Assembly: GCF_048128805.1 (NCBI RefSeq)
Contig: NC_135999.1
Span: 14,912,190-14,976,189, forward strand
DNA length: 64,000 nucleotides
From: Centroberyx gerrardi
Lineage: Eukaryota; Chordata; Actinopteri; Beryciformes; Berycidae
Direction: 5' to 3'
The notes beneath the pieces are model-generated. The model searched no databases, had not been told where the DNA came from, and saw only the letters and a list, made by a program, of their open reading frames with translations. The translations under genes and the position numbers were made by a program. This document shows, piece after piece, positions 35,884-47,674 of the stretch. Each line of letters begins with the position of its first letter. The first letter of the stretch is position 1.

Positions 35884-38079
35884 TCAGACGGGGTTTTGTG
35901 CAGGTGCCACAGCAGCCTCCACTGACAGGTCAGAGTCCGTCTGCGCCTCTGGAGCTGCGACAGGGGCGGAGCTAATGGGAACTTCCACGGTTTCGTGCTT
36001 GCCGTTGATCAGGGCGGTGGGCCGGGCCTGGGAGGGGCGCGGGCCTTTCTCGGGGCAGTTCTGCACGGTGATGATGCGGTTGAAGGCCTTGAGGCGGCGC
36101 CACAGCTGCAGGTAGACTTTACACTGGATGTACATGAAGATGAGGCCGCCTGTGAAGCCTATGGCCACCACGATCAACTTGGTCCAGAACGGCCACTCCA
36201 GGACACCTGAGGGTGCACACACACACACACACACATGAAGAGGGGTTGTGGGTCAACCTGCTGGATGTGTCAGGGACCAAGATGGCTAGTGTGAACAGAG
36301 CTGTGCTTACCCTGTGGCGAATAGTACTTCAGAAGAGAAACTCTCCACAATTCGTCTGAAATCAAGAGTAAGTGTAGTTTCTCTTTATTTCTATGATCTC
36401 TGTAGAAACGTATTCTACGCTATTATGTATGATAATACATATATATATTAATATTTATTAATATATATATATAAAATGTTCCTACCATGCTGCATCTATG
36501 TTTTTGTCTCTACCCTTAGGTCCTACATTATGAGGAAGACAATATGAATACACCACCATCACAGCACAATACACCACACTGTTAAGTGAAAACCAAAACA
36601 ATATATTAATGAAAGTAGCTGTTGCAGGGAGAGTGAATTCAAAGCAGTGAGGGGTCAATTTGCAGTAAATGTGCAAATATGCAACAGACTCAAACAGACT
36701 CAAACAAATTGTGGCAACAGTTGGCATCAGACTGTATGTGTCCATCAACAGCTATAATGTGTCCTGTCAAAGTGTCTTTCAGCAAGACACTGAACTTCTA
36801 CCTGTTCATTCAAAGAAAGCTGCTCAGGATAAGAGCCTCAGCTAAATGCTTAAATTGCTTAAATTCCCTAAATTGCATCAGTTTTTTTTATGTATGCAGC
36901 ATTATTATATGGTACATACAACTCAATATCTTGTGTTTTATAATGTAAATGGCATAGTAGTTTTACATCAAAGCTAATGCAGTTTGTTGCCTCATTTAAA
37001 CAGGAACTTCCATTAATTCTCAGATATATTTGGTGAGATTAAACATGTTTACAGGCATCAATATTATTATTATACTGGCAACCATGTATCAAATACAGCT
37101 GAATTTGGCTTCCATAGTTCCATAGTCCTCATGAATATGTGTCTAAAGGCAATGTCTTTAGACACTGAGGAATGGTATAGGACACATACACACACATGCA
37201 CGCACACTTTTCACTAGTGTCACTAGATTGAGCGAATGCAAGAGTACGATGGCTGAGTACACAGGATATGCTACTGTACGTCTTGTCTTGAAAGTCACAT
37301 AACCAGTTAGGCAGGCATAGAGATCAGCCTGTGAACAGGCAAGTTGCCATGGATCACTACACTGAGCCATTCTGACCATCAGTGGTGTTTGACTATGGTA
37401 CAATAATACAACACTCTACTGTACTTGCTCTGCTATGAATTTAGGTGGCAGAAATTGGATTAGTGTAGCTTAAAAATAAAATGCAATGACTTTGTATACT
37501 TTCACTTTTTTACAGTATAATGTTGCATATTAGAGTTCAAGCACAAATGCGTTAAAACTACATAATGGAAAATGAACTGGTTAGAAATGACCATTAAATG
37601 ATAGAATAATTGGTCATTATTCAGTATATGAAAAGCTATAGATTCCTTTTCACCAATCACACATAGTCAAACATAAAGTTTCCAAAATTGCTCTGCATGG
37701 CACTGGTATGTGAGAGGGGAGGGAAGTGGGAAAGTACTGACCGTTCCTGCCAAGTCTGATCTCTTCCGCAGTTCTCTTGACCAGAACGTAGACTGACCAC
37801 AACACACATACTATCGCTATCAGGTGAAACAACACTGAACAGAAGATCTTTCTCCTCTCACTCTTCGACATCTGTAGCTTCTCCCACTGGAAGACAGAGG
37901 GATGGAGAGGGGAGGGGAGGGGGAGTAAGAAACACGAGATAGACCCAAGGAGAGGAAAGAGGGGTGAAGGGAGAGAGAGAATTGGTGTTCATTATTCCAT
38001 CCTGACACCTGTGTATGTTATCAATGTGTAGAAGTGTAGGTTTCATGCTTCTTTGCCAGGCCACCCCTCTGAGCAACAG

Positions 38080-38123
<44 letters not shown>

Positions 38124-39265
38124 CTTGCGTAAGGGTTTGAGCTGTGTCTCCATGATGAAGTCAAATTTGCAGAGTTCACAGCAGCGCGTGTCTGAGGATT
38201 TGATCCACTGGTTGAGGCAGGCCTGGTGGACGAATCTTAGGCTACCTGTGCACCTACACGGCATTATCAGTGGGCACTCCTCATCCCCCTCACAGTGGCA
38301 GATCCTACACACACACACATACACACACACACATAGAGTACAAACATGCATCATGAAAAGTAAAACATATTGACAGATGTTCAGAGCGCACACACAAATA
38401 CCCACTGACCTGCAGACCTCCACCTCCGAGTCCTCAGAGTAGAAGTGTGCTGTTCCACCATTAACGCTGCAGTGTTTCTGTGGGGTGGGCACGGCCATAT
38501 CCCCGCCCCCCGACCCCTTTTCTTGGTAGCGCTTGGTGATAAGCTCCTCCCCCTCCTCTGCCAGTGAGGAGCTGCCTCGCGGGCTGCGTGACTTGTAGCC
38601 TCCGTATGTCTTCTCTGCGTCTCTGCCCTGCGACCCTTCTCTTGGCGAGCCGCCGCCTTCTCTCTTCGGCGAGCCCCTGCCGCTGCGCCGCTTCTTCAGG
38701 CCTCCCCCGTTCTCCAGCAGCGCCTGGTTCTCCTTCCCGTCATCCGAGCCCACGGACTGGAGCTCCATGACCTCTCCTTTGCCTTCCCCTCCCTTGACCC
38801 CATTGACCTCGTCCCTCTCACGGCTGCTTCCGCTGCGGCGGCGCCCCCCTCTGCGGGCTTTCTCCTTACTCCAGCTGCGGGCCTCACGCCACCCCTCCTC
38901 CTCTGAGGTGGAGTCTGACGGGGGAGCTGAGCCTCGCAGGCGCGGGGCGAGCTCCCTCCGAGTCTTGGGGGCCCGCTCCCTCTTCTCCCCCCTCTCGCTG
39001 CGGTCGCTGCTGGGGCTGCGGTCGCTGCGGTCGGTCTGCTCCTGTTTGGCGTTGGTGTCCACGCAGTCAAAGGCGGTGCAGCTGTCCCTCTTGCGGCGGT
39101 GCCGGCGCTTCACCTGCTTCTTCTGCTTCTTCTGGGTCTGGGCCGACGAACCCAGCGTTGTGCTGGTGACAGTCATCACGGCTGTGTGTGTGTGTTTGCT
39201 GTGTTTGTGCGAGTCAGAAACATCCTCGTCCAAACGTGTCAACTGGCCAGAACTGAGCACACAAC

Positions 39266-39304
<39 letters not shown>

Positions 39305-42300
39305 ATGGAGACATGGAAAAATGAGATGAAATGAGATGAAAAGACATGAAAGAGATGAGATAAACAAAACAAATGTGCTGAAACCTGATCGTATGCACTT
39401 TAACTGCCATTGGCCAGTATCTTCCCACAACTGTATGACACCATGGTGATAAGCCATATAGTGTCTCCAGTTGACAAGGTATCTAGGGATATGGGATGTT
39501 TTGAGTGTGGCAAGTGAGAAATGGAGATCCATGCACACACATAGACATACAGTACGCAAATCACAGGTGCCCTTCGTTGTAGCAAGGACTGCGTGGTCGT
39601 CCTGCGGTGAGTCACTCCAGCCCAGCCTTAAAGCCACAAGGGCCGATGATGACCAGACTACCAATGGATCTCATTCAAAAGGGCAGCCTTGAATTATTTT
39701 TCGCATTTCTGCAATCAACCATCTTACACACACACACACACTCACACATAAAAGCGTCACAGATACGGTGGGATGCTAGGGGAATACCACTGAATTTTAT
39801 ATGTTTTCCCACTGCTTGTCAATGGAACAGCTTTAAACTGTGCATGTCGACATCACAGATTAAAGTCTGGGTGCTCTGATGTCTAGCCTTACAAGAGATG
39901 TTCATGTTTACATATATTCAAGGAACTGTCCTAGACTACAGGAAAAGCAGGAGGGAATTCTTAATATGAGTAGTTTTCCTTCAGTGATTGCAGTCCAGTG
40001 CGAGGTAACTGTAATTCTGCACAATAGTCAGAGAAGGCAGCTGCCTCACCTGCAAATGTCTTGAGCAGACGGGGTGATCGATGTCCTTGAGGCTGTACCC
40101 AATCCCGTTGTAGAATTGCTGGCCTGCAACAACCAATGGACTCAATTTAGCTCTCATACTGCTATGCAAGTACAATGATCAATCATAACTCAGAAGCTTA
40201 AAATAAATCAATCATGAGCGATTGGTCCAAAATCAGAACATCTTTATACGCCTCAATTTTCAGATTATGACATGATAAGATTAAGTAATTAGACGGCTTA
40301 TTATGTGAACATTTTGGGTTATCTTAAGCAGCGTTTAGTGTTACATGCGTCACAGAATGGAGGACTCAGAATACCTCAATAACTAGAATAAGATTTAATA
40401 TTGATGTGCAAGTAAACAGCCAGCGACTAGTCAGAAGGGAGTTTATGAAAAAGGAGAGATCAACATCAGTGTGAATGCAACACAGGAGTGACTTGTAGCA
40501 CTAGCACATACAGCACATCAGATTCTGCTTGGTTAGGCGATGCTACCATACAGTATGATCTGTGACCTTGCCATCATTGGCCCTTTAAGCTCTCTGACAT
40601 TCAGTGGTTACCTTGGAGATGTTGCTGGATCGACTCCCTGACCGCCCAGGAGCCTTCCTCCCCTGCAGGGAGATGGAGCGAGGGAGAAGGAGAGAAGGAA
40701 AACCATCAGAGCGTGCCCAACAACACCAAGAAATATGATGCTTTAATGGCAGGCCAGCCGTATAGACAGAGGTGCTTTACCAACGCTTTCTCGGTGCGTA
40801 CAACACACACACGCAACCTAATAGCTGACAATATAATGAAATGACATGACAGAACAAAATTTCACTGTTCAGCACACACACCTCCATAGAAACTAAGCAT
40901 CAATCACAACATAAGAAGCCCAGGGGATCCGCTGTCACCACTCACATTTTGTCCCCAGATCTCAATATCGCTCACAGTAAACAGGCATAATTAGTCATTT
41001 TAGTAGCATCTATCTTTCTAAATGTGTTTTCGAACACTGACTTTAAATACTCCTATAGAGGAATGTGTACTAAAAAATGATGAAAAGTGATGGGTAAATT
41101 TTCACAAACCAGAACAAGCCGATTAAGCTGATGAAGTTATACTGAAACAGTACATCATGTAACATCATCACCAATATGTTACACAATATTCAGAGTTCTC
41201 TCAGACAGTCCTGTATTTGATTGGTTAAAATCCAGCGTCAAGAGTCATGCTCGGCCACGTGTCTCTATTACTTCATTCTGACCCGAGGTAAAGCCAACCA
41301 ATCCTATTACCTAGTGGCCCTGCTGTGTGCAGGAGATGCTGCTCTGCAATGTGTCTCTATTTACAGCAACATTAAAGAGCTTTTGCTAGAACTTTCCAGA
41401 ACACTGACTGAACTGTCTGAACTCAACCTTGACATTAACAATCAGGCATTGACATCAGTGCCTCATGCAGGATCTTACAAGTTTCAGCTATTGGTAGACA
41501 GCCTGTGTAGGAGTTACCAAATATTAAGTCGCATTGTAATATGGCCGCTAAGATGTTCTGGTAAGCCACCAAATGAAACCTCAAATCTGTTTTTCTAGGT
41601 ACTGGAAACATGTATTGAGGCTGTTACACTATGCATCATATTTCCTCTTTCCTTTACTCTTTCCTTCCTTACTTTCTGTTTTAAACCCCAAAATAAATGT
41701 AGGCATCCAGGCTGAGCCTATACTTTAACTGCAGGGATTTGTCCACATATTGTACAATAACTGAACAGCTATGCATTTCCACTGAGCATGCCGTTCTCTT
41801 GGAAGACATTAGTCACATGGATACCCAAGAATAAAGTTCATAAGAATAAGTTCAATAGTTTCTTGGCCCTAAATCCTGTCACTTTAACTCTCTTAGCAGT
41901 TGCCTGAACAGAGAAACAGAGCAAGAAGAAGGCTTAACACTCATTATGTTATGGCTGGAGGGATGTGACAAAGCTATGCAGTCTTCACCACAGTTAGAAA
42001 CTTCCAGCTCTTTTTTAAAGAAAAATGTAGACCTATGCTGGTGTGTGATAGCAAGATGAAATCTTAGCTAGAAGAATGGTCTTTTCTCTCCTGTCCTTCC
42101 CAGATCAACTTCCCACACGTCATTTCCTGACCACCTTCACCTGTCCTGTACCCGCTGCCTCACAGCTGACGGCACTGGCAGCCAGGTGCACTATGGGATT
42201 AAACACTTTTTGTCCCAGACACAGACTTCTAACCTCAGCTGGCTCACTATGGATATGTGCTGGATATGTGCTATGTGTGAAAATTTGCCACCAACAAACA

Positions 42301-45300
42301 CACAAACACTTTCTGGGTCATGACTTTGGTCAACAGCAACTAGCAGATTTAGACGACCTGCCAGCTGCCTGGTGTTGGAGTGAGTAAATCCATCCAGTGG
42401 GCATACTGTTGTACGTTCGCAAAAGTGGACAATAAAGCGAGACATAAATTAGAGTCGAGAGATATATGGCAACATAGCACATTCCCAGTATTCATAGAGC
42501 AGCAGCACAGGAGAATGAGACTTCCAGGGAAAAAGCAAACATCTATTAAAATCCTCCACAGTTCTGATTCCCCTCCTTGATTGAATTCAATATGATGCTA
42601 ACATGGTGTCCCACATTCATCCATTATGGATGGCCACCAGTGCTAGCAAATTATTGTCATTGGGTAAAAAATGTGAAAGAAATGAAAATTCGTTATCTAG
42701 TCCACCCTCCTTTTTGTCCTTTCAAAAAGGATCAAAAATAGTCTTTAGTACATGCCCCCTTGCAAGTAACACATAAAAGTAAGTACACTCATATAAAAAG
42801 GTTTTATAAAAAATCATATAAGGTCTGCCTTCTCTGATTTGTTAGGCATTTATATATATGATACCTGTAAGTTTAATAGTATGAAAGTGGCTGCTTTCAT
42901 AGTATGTAAGTTACAAGTTCTATATAACTTGTACAATTTATGGTAGATTTTTGAAATATTCCACTGGAATGGGTGGGTGTCTTAGAAATTACTTGCTATG
43001 AAAGTGGCCACTTGCATGTAGTAATGAACATACATATTTTTCATACTTGACATATGAAAGACAGAACAGAACACACAAGCTCAAACCCACACACAGGCAC
43101 GCCTGTGTGCACGCTCTGTGCAAATGAGTGCAATAAATAAGAGACTCTTTCACAATTAGAATGCAGCATCATCTAAGCTGATCAAGGGATTTGCTGATAG
43201 CCAGTTTTAAATCAGTAGTCCTCTGTCCAGTCAAAGCAAACACCTTGCAGCCTCTTACAGTGTTCCAGCACATGGACACACGTACTGCAGCCACGTTAAT
43301 TGTGGTCTAAGGCGTGTGTGTAATGTTTCAGCAGCCTAACCTAACAAAACAACACAAAGACACAGATGATCAAGTCATCATGAATCATGAAATGTATAAC
43401 TACCTGCCAGTAAATCACACACAGCATTTATATGACAACAACAGCTGGAATGTAGAGAATAGCATATAGTTTTTTGCATCACTACTCCAAGCTTCCACAA
43501 CATGATTAAAAAATAACATGCTTGTTTCAGAGGAAAATGTTTTTCTTTGTGTTTGCAGTGTGTTTGTGCACAAGAAGCCAACTGCTATGCACGTATAGTC
43601 TGGTTTTGTCTAGGTATGTGCAGGAGTTTTTATGCTTTTGAATTTGCATTTCTGAGAAAGACACAGATGTTTGGGGAGCGAACAGGCAACCTGTTAAGAA
43701 AGTATATTTGTAACTGATCATTTGAACTTGGCTTAGTACGACTTCTTAAATATACACAAATATGATGGTTACAGGACTGTGTAGTAAGTGTAGTAGAATA
43801 CAAAAACACCTGCTGTATTCACATACATGAGCCAATTTTCCAATTTCAGGCTTAAACTTGAAAAGTTTTAAAGTTATGAAATCTTAGATTTATGAAAACA
43901 AGAAGAACATACCATATCTACAGTACTTCACTGGTTCCCTCTTAATCCCTGTCATGGAATAATATAGGAATCAGTTGTCATGCACCTAAGCGTTAATAGG
44001 GAGAAATGTCCCGAGAAATGTCCCACAATAAATTTCATCTCCTCCACCAGTGCAATGAACCTGTAGTAACGTCCAATGTTCACAAGAGTAAAAGCCTGAA
44101 AAGGTCTATGCTACAACAAAGCACTTCCAAATTGTCCAAAACAGCGTCAACGAGGCGCAGCACACAGTGCATACTTGCAACTCTCAAAGACAATTGGCAT
44201 TTCCAGACAGAGCAAGAAGTGTGACAAACAAACATCCTTGCTGGATCCATAAACAACAGAAACCAGAATTTTGTCATTGCAAAGATGGCTCTCCTAAAAA
44301 GTGAAGACTGGTACAACACACAGCTCCCTCCTGCTGGAGCGACATACAGGCCTAAACTTACAGCTCAGCCAGCGCCTGCCTCTCCCTGCCGTGTCTCTTA
44401 AAGCATAAAGCAATGCAGTATGCAAATACTGTGCCAGGAAAACATTCTGCTGTCACTCACCTGTCCCCCGTCGCTCTGCCGAGGCTCTGACAGAGTGATG
44501 GAGATGTGCAGCGGAGTGTTCAGTGAGTCTATGTGTGGACATGTGCAAGTTTCTGCAGAAGGGATTAAGTGATGTACCATGGGCTATATTTTGGTTCTGT
44601 ACTCTGGCGTGGGATCAAAGTTAGACACCTACAGCCACATTTAGACAGCCAACCATAAAGCTGCAGTTGTTGCGTTGATGTTTGGTCACAATATCTTCGA
44701 TATCCTCAATTTTAACTATCCAATCCATATCATTTTAAATGATGGAGATGTACACATAGATTCCTTAACAGTGGCTTCTGCAGACAGAAGACAGGGCGAC
44801 AGTTTTTGCATAGTTCACGTCAATCATAATTTATGCAGTTATGACTGTTGTGCTTTAAAATGTACACACTGTAGGAGTTTTAAAACCTTTCACAGCTTTG
44901 AGACACTTTAACAATGCACGTTTAGCTTTACACACTGTGAAATATTTCTATTTAAAACAATAAGATGTAAATTCTCCAATATCATGCTTTACCATTGCTA
45001 TGCTTGGAAGTTTGGAAGACTAGAAAAAAATAAATCCTTCAAACAAACCAGGTTGTATCCAAACTATTAAATAAGACCTGCTTCATTTATTATGCTCGTT
45101 TGGTATTTTTGCTCAATCAAAAACGGGCGGTCTACTTTTTTAGATTATGGAGAGGAGCAAGAAGTACACAGAAAACTGTACTAAAATAAGACGCATGTAC
45201 AGCCAGGTGGAAGAAGTACTCAAATCCTTTACTTAAGTAAAAGTAGAAATGTCTACTATGTCTATGTATTCACAATGAAATGTGCTTAAGTAACAAATGT

Positions 45301-47071
45301 AAAATCATTCATTCTTAAGTATGGCCTCCCAGTTGTGTGATGTAGACTGTTGGTCTATTTTCTGTGCATTAATCTGTGAAGGTTATTCCAAAGTATTTGA
45401 TGGTTCACTTCCTCTTTCAGTTGGGTGACTTGATAATGTACGTATCACATTTTACAAACGTATCCTACATTTTATATGCAAAGCCTTATCCTGTAAAGTA
45501 ACTAGTAACTTAATGTGTCAGAGTGTAGTGGAGTAAAAAGTGCAATATTTCTATTTGAGATCTAGTGGAGTAAAGTTATGAAGTCTCATTAAATGGAAAT
45601 ACTCAAGTAAAGTAGAGGTAGCTCAAAATTCTACTTAAGTACTTGAGTAAATGTACTTAGTTACTTTCCACCACTGTGTACAGTAAGCATGCAAGTAGTA
45701 TCTCAGGCACACTGACGCTGTGCATTATTGCTAGCAAATCTACTAAATTAATAAAGTATTATTCATTTGTCTAGATGGCTTATTATACAGCAGATTATTA
45801 ATTACAGATAGTGATGTAATCAAACAGATCTATTACACAAGAAGCTGTATTTACTCATTCTGTGTGAAACATGGAGTCTCTGGCCCAGTATTAACATCAA
45901 ACATTAGATGCTTTAGATCAGAGTCCAACTGGACTCTAGGTTTGGACTGGATGATGATTATGATGGACTGGGCACAGAATGAAACGCCAAGACTCCAAGA
46001 TGCTTGGGACTGCTGCATTGGCAATGAATGGGTGACTGACTTTGACATTGAAATAAAAAATATTTGGTGTTGTATTTGGCCAAAATGAGGGATAGGAGCT
46101 ATACAATATTCATTCACCTATCCCCAAACAGGCATCATAGAGACTGTTTAAGTTTCTGTTTCCAACTTTGCCAACTGATGGAGCTATGAATCTGTATACC
46201 AACAATAAAAAAGGAACAACATCAATTCTTCTTGTTTGTTTCTGGCAAATGTTCACTAATACAAACTGACATAGAGCACAGTGAAAGCCATAAGCGTGCT
46301 GAAGCTGTATTATTTTCCTAAGCGCCCAACTCCTGGAGACACGTGCAGCATTTCCACGCTGACCTCGGTTTGGTCCATCCTGTATTTCCCTCACATCCTT
46401 CCTGCTGTCACCATAGAGAAACACTTACCACACTTGAAACACACACGCCTTACAGCTGTGTGCTGTGAGGCTCTACAAGCACATGGGGCAGAGAGGACCG
46501 AACCCCAAGGGAAGGAACAGTGATAAAAGGCTGGTGATTGTGTGAGTGAGAGGAGGAGGTGGGGAAAGACAGAAAAAGAGAGAAAACAGACACATGGATA
46601 AATAGACACAGAGAGAGGAAACATTGAGAGGCAGAATGGAGGGGTGCGTGTGTGTGTGTGTGTGTGTATGTGTGTGTGTGTATGTGTGTGTGTGGGGTGC
46701 AAAAGATGCACACGCTTTTACAGAAAGATGAGACTTGGAGAATGTCAGGTTTACATTCCACCACACACACTTGTCTCACATGGGTATTGGTGAAAGGCTG
46801 CCAGCTGATAATGGAGGGCGACACTGCCAGTGTAGATCAGGTCGGGATTAGGCTACAGGCATGCATGCACTCATGTACGCACCTCACACACACACATCTA
46901 AGCAAGTCACGAAACACACACACGTGCACCCCCCCACCCCCTCCACCACCAAGATCAATGTTCAAGAGCCGATCAGGTGACTTCTAGGCTACTTCTTCTT
47001 CTGGCAAAAGAAAAAGTTCTCTGGAATCTTAAATCTCTGTAATCTAGTCAATTTAACAGTAGTTTTTTTTC

Positions 47072-47111
<40 letters not shown>

Positions 47112-47267
47112 AATCAACCTTCACAGCCTTCTCTGATACTTCCAAGTGCAGAGATTAGAGTTTAGGGGTCAGGGTCTCACCTCGTTCTTGTCTTTGGAGC
47201 GAGGGGCACTCTTGCCGTTGCTGGCCGTCTCCCGGACTGGAACCACAGATATTTGTTGTATCGGCAT
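35884..47267 (-). CDS. marchf1: MARCHF1, RING-CH membrane E3 ubiquitin ligase (complete)
   Basis: Core exons in transcript order are 47267-47181, 40662-40612, 40123-40050, 38304-38124, 37886-37742 and 36206-35884 (stop TGA 35886-35884). They chain to 861 nt, 286 residues; the short human MARCHF1 is 289. The protein starts [11 protein letters not shown] Ser-rich stretch with RSSNISK precedes a RING-CH C4HC3 zinc domain, with ligands C70, C73, C87, C89, H97, C100, C113 and C116. WEKLQM follows, then helix TM1 at about 145-167, a short lumenal loop, [13 protein letters not shown]2 at about 187-209, and a cytosolic tail starting at [17 protein letters not shown]. The family ubiquitinates membrane proteins such as MHC-II and CD86 in mammals and sends them to lysosomes. 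Paralogue MARCHF8 is nearly as similar in the RING and TM region; the tma16, smim31 and apela neighbours favour MARCHF1. Two further in-frame exons (38410-39252 and 36311-36355) are listed separately. Confidence 0.93.
36311..36355 (-). CDS. marchf1: marchf1 candidate 45-nt cassette exon (15 residues)
   Basis: Between the TM1 exon (ending phase 1 at 37742) and the last exon (starting 36206) lies a 45-nt open segment with acceptor ttgatttcag at 36356-36365 and donor gtaagc at 36310. It is phase 1 at both ends, so it adds 15 residues ([15 protein letters not shown]) without shifting frame. The insert falls in the short lumenal loop between the two membrane helices, just before GVLEW. Skipping it gives the loop length seen in human MARCHF1 and MARCHF8. 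The site signals are good, but use of the exon is inferred from sequence alone. Confidence 0.55.
38080..38122. repeat. (TG)n microsatellite touching the marchf1 RING-exon donor
   Basis: On the transcript strand the donor reads AAG then gta followed at once by (CA)n. A complementary repeat lies just across the exon at about 38306-38333. Confidence 0.95.
38410..39252 (-). CDS. marchf1: marchf1 long optional exon, 281 residues, Arg/Ser-rich
   Basis: This open stretch runs from an acceptor (gtgctcag) at 39253 to a donor (gtcagt) at 38409. It is 843 nt long and phase 2 at both ends, so splicing it in after the exon ending at 40050 keeps frame. The insert begins [15 protein letters not shown]. It carries basic clusters ([25 protein letters not shown]) and Ser-rich acidic patches, looks disordered, and could contain nuclear-localisation signals. 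It ends VEVC plus AG, so the first RING-CH cysteine and the following Arg are rebuilt in either splice form. The resulting protein would have 567 residues. Longer MARCHF1 and MARCHF8 isoforms with an insert before the RING are, as I recall, annotated in mammals. Base composition is strikingly GC-rich compared with the AT-rich introns around it. An opposite-strand open frame at 38767-39324 is only its shadow. Confidence 0.8.
44461..44580 (-). other. Candidate alternative first coding exon of marchf1
   Basis: On the minus strand an ATG at 44580 opens a 40-codon frame that ends in CAG followed by a perfect donor (gtgagt) at 44460. The end is phase 0, compatible with the next marchf1 exon at 40662. 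The human short isoform also has an alternative N-terminus of about 39 residues before the shared SPGRS region, so an internal promoter here is plausible. Sequence similarity to the human start is weak, and no promoter motif was seen. It could be a chance open frame. Confidence 0.25.
45204..45676. mobile_element. hAT-type MITE (tacttaagta family), longer copy
   Basis: It starts caggtggaagaagtactcaa and ends ttactttccaccactg. The flanks tgtacagc / tgtacagt form a 7-of-8 target duplication. The ends share tcctttacttaagtaaaagta with the copy at 26829. It lies in marchf1 intron 1. Confidence 0.7.
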
Positions 47268-47560
47268 GCTGCTGTCTCCAAGCGATGCTCCGCTGTTGTT
47301 ACTCCCACAGCATTCCCAGCGCGCCGCACCTGCCTGTCCTCACAGCCGCGTCCCAGTGTGTGATCCGCTGTCCCATCCGCGACCCCGCGCTCAGAGGAAA
47401 TAAGATGGAGCTCCGGGATTGTTCCTCCTCTGTTATCGGTCCAATCCGTATCATCAAGAGGGGAGAAGGAGCGGAGATGGAACAGGATCGGGTCACCGTG
47501 GTAACAGGAAGACGGCTCTGGAGATGGTGGGGTGTGAGGTCGTCATGACGACTGGGAAAC
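47200..47560 (-). promoter_or_regulatory. CpG-rich promoter and 5' UTR region of marchf1
   Basis: The stretch around and upstream of the marchf1 start codon (47267) is visibly CpG-rich compared with the AT-rich introns, for example the Cs and Gs around 47321-47390. The ATG is preceded by gacagcagc. I see no TATA box, which fits a CpG-type promoter. The exact start site cannot be read from sequence. Confidence 0.5.
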
Positions 47561-47601
47561 TACTCAACAACGCCCCCCCCCCCACCCCTCCTCCTCCTCC
47601 T

Positions 47602-47627
47602 CCCACAGAGAAAGAGAGAGAGAGAGA

Positions 47628-47671
<44 letters not shown>
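47602..47671. repeat. (GA)n microsatellite upstream of marchf1
   Basis: A GA run with two interruptions, directly after a C-rich stretch (47571-47600) in the putative promoter flank of marchf1. Confidence 0.95.

Positions 47672-47674
<3 letters not shown>

Larger units (their letters stand above)
40670..47180. other. marchf1 intron 1
   Basis: A 6.5-kb intron that holds the hAT MITE at 45204 and the candidate alternative exon at 44461-44580. Open frames at 41221-41598 and 42076-42387 (plus) show no recognisable family or splice support. CA/GT runs lie at about 46645-46690 and 47077-47105. Confidence 0.6.

Noticed and set aside
38767-39324. 185-codon open frame on the plus strand
   Set aside because: It is the antisense shadow of the GC-rich 843-nt marchf1 exon. 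The minus frame has matching splice sites and phases; the plus frame is low-complexity Leu/Arg/Ser.
38043-39428. A 461-codon continuous minus-strand frame taken as one gene
   Set aside because: It runs through introns made of TG repeats. The real exons inside it are 39252-38410 and 38304-38124, with GT-AG borders.
41221-41598. 125-codon plus-strand frame in marchf1 intron 1
   Set aside because: No family resemblance, no promoter or polyadenylation signal, and ordinary intron composition.
42076-42387. 103-codon plus-strand frame
   Set aside because: No recognisable domain, and overlapped by an equally long antisense frame; a chance opening.
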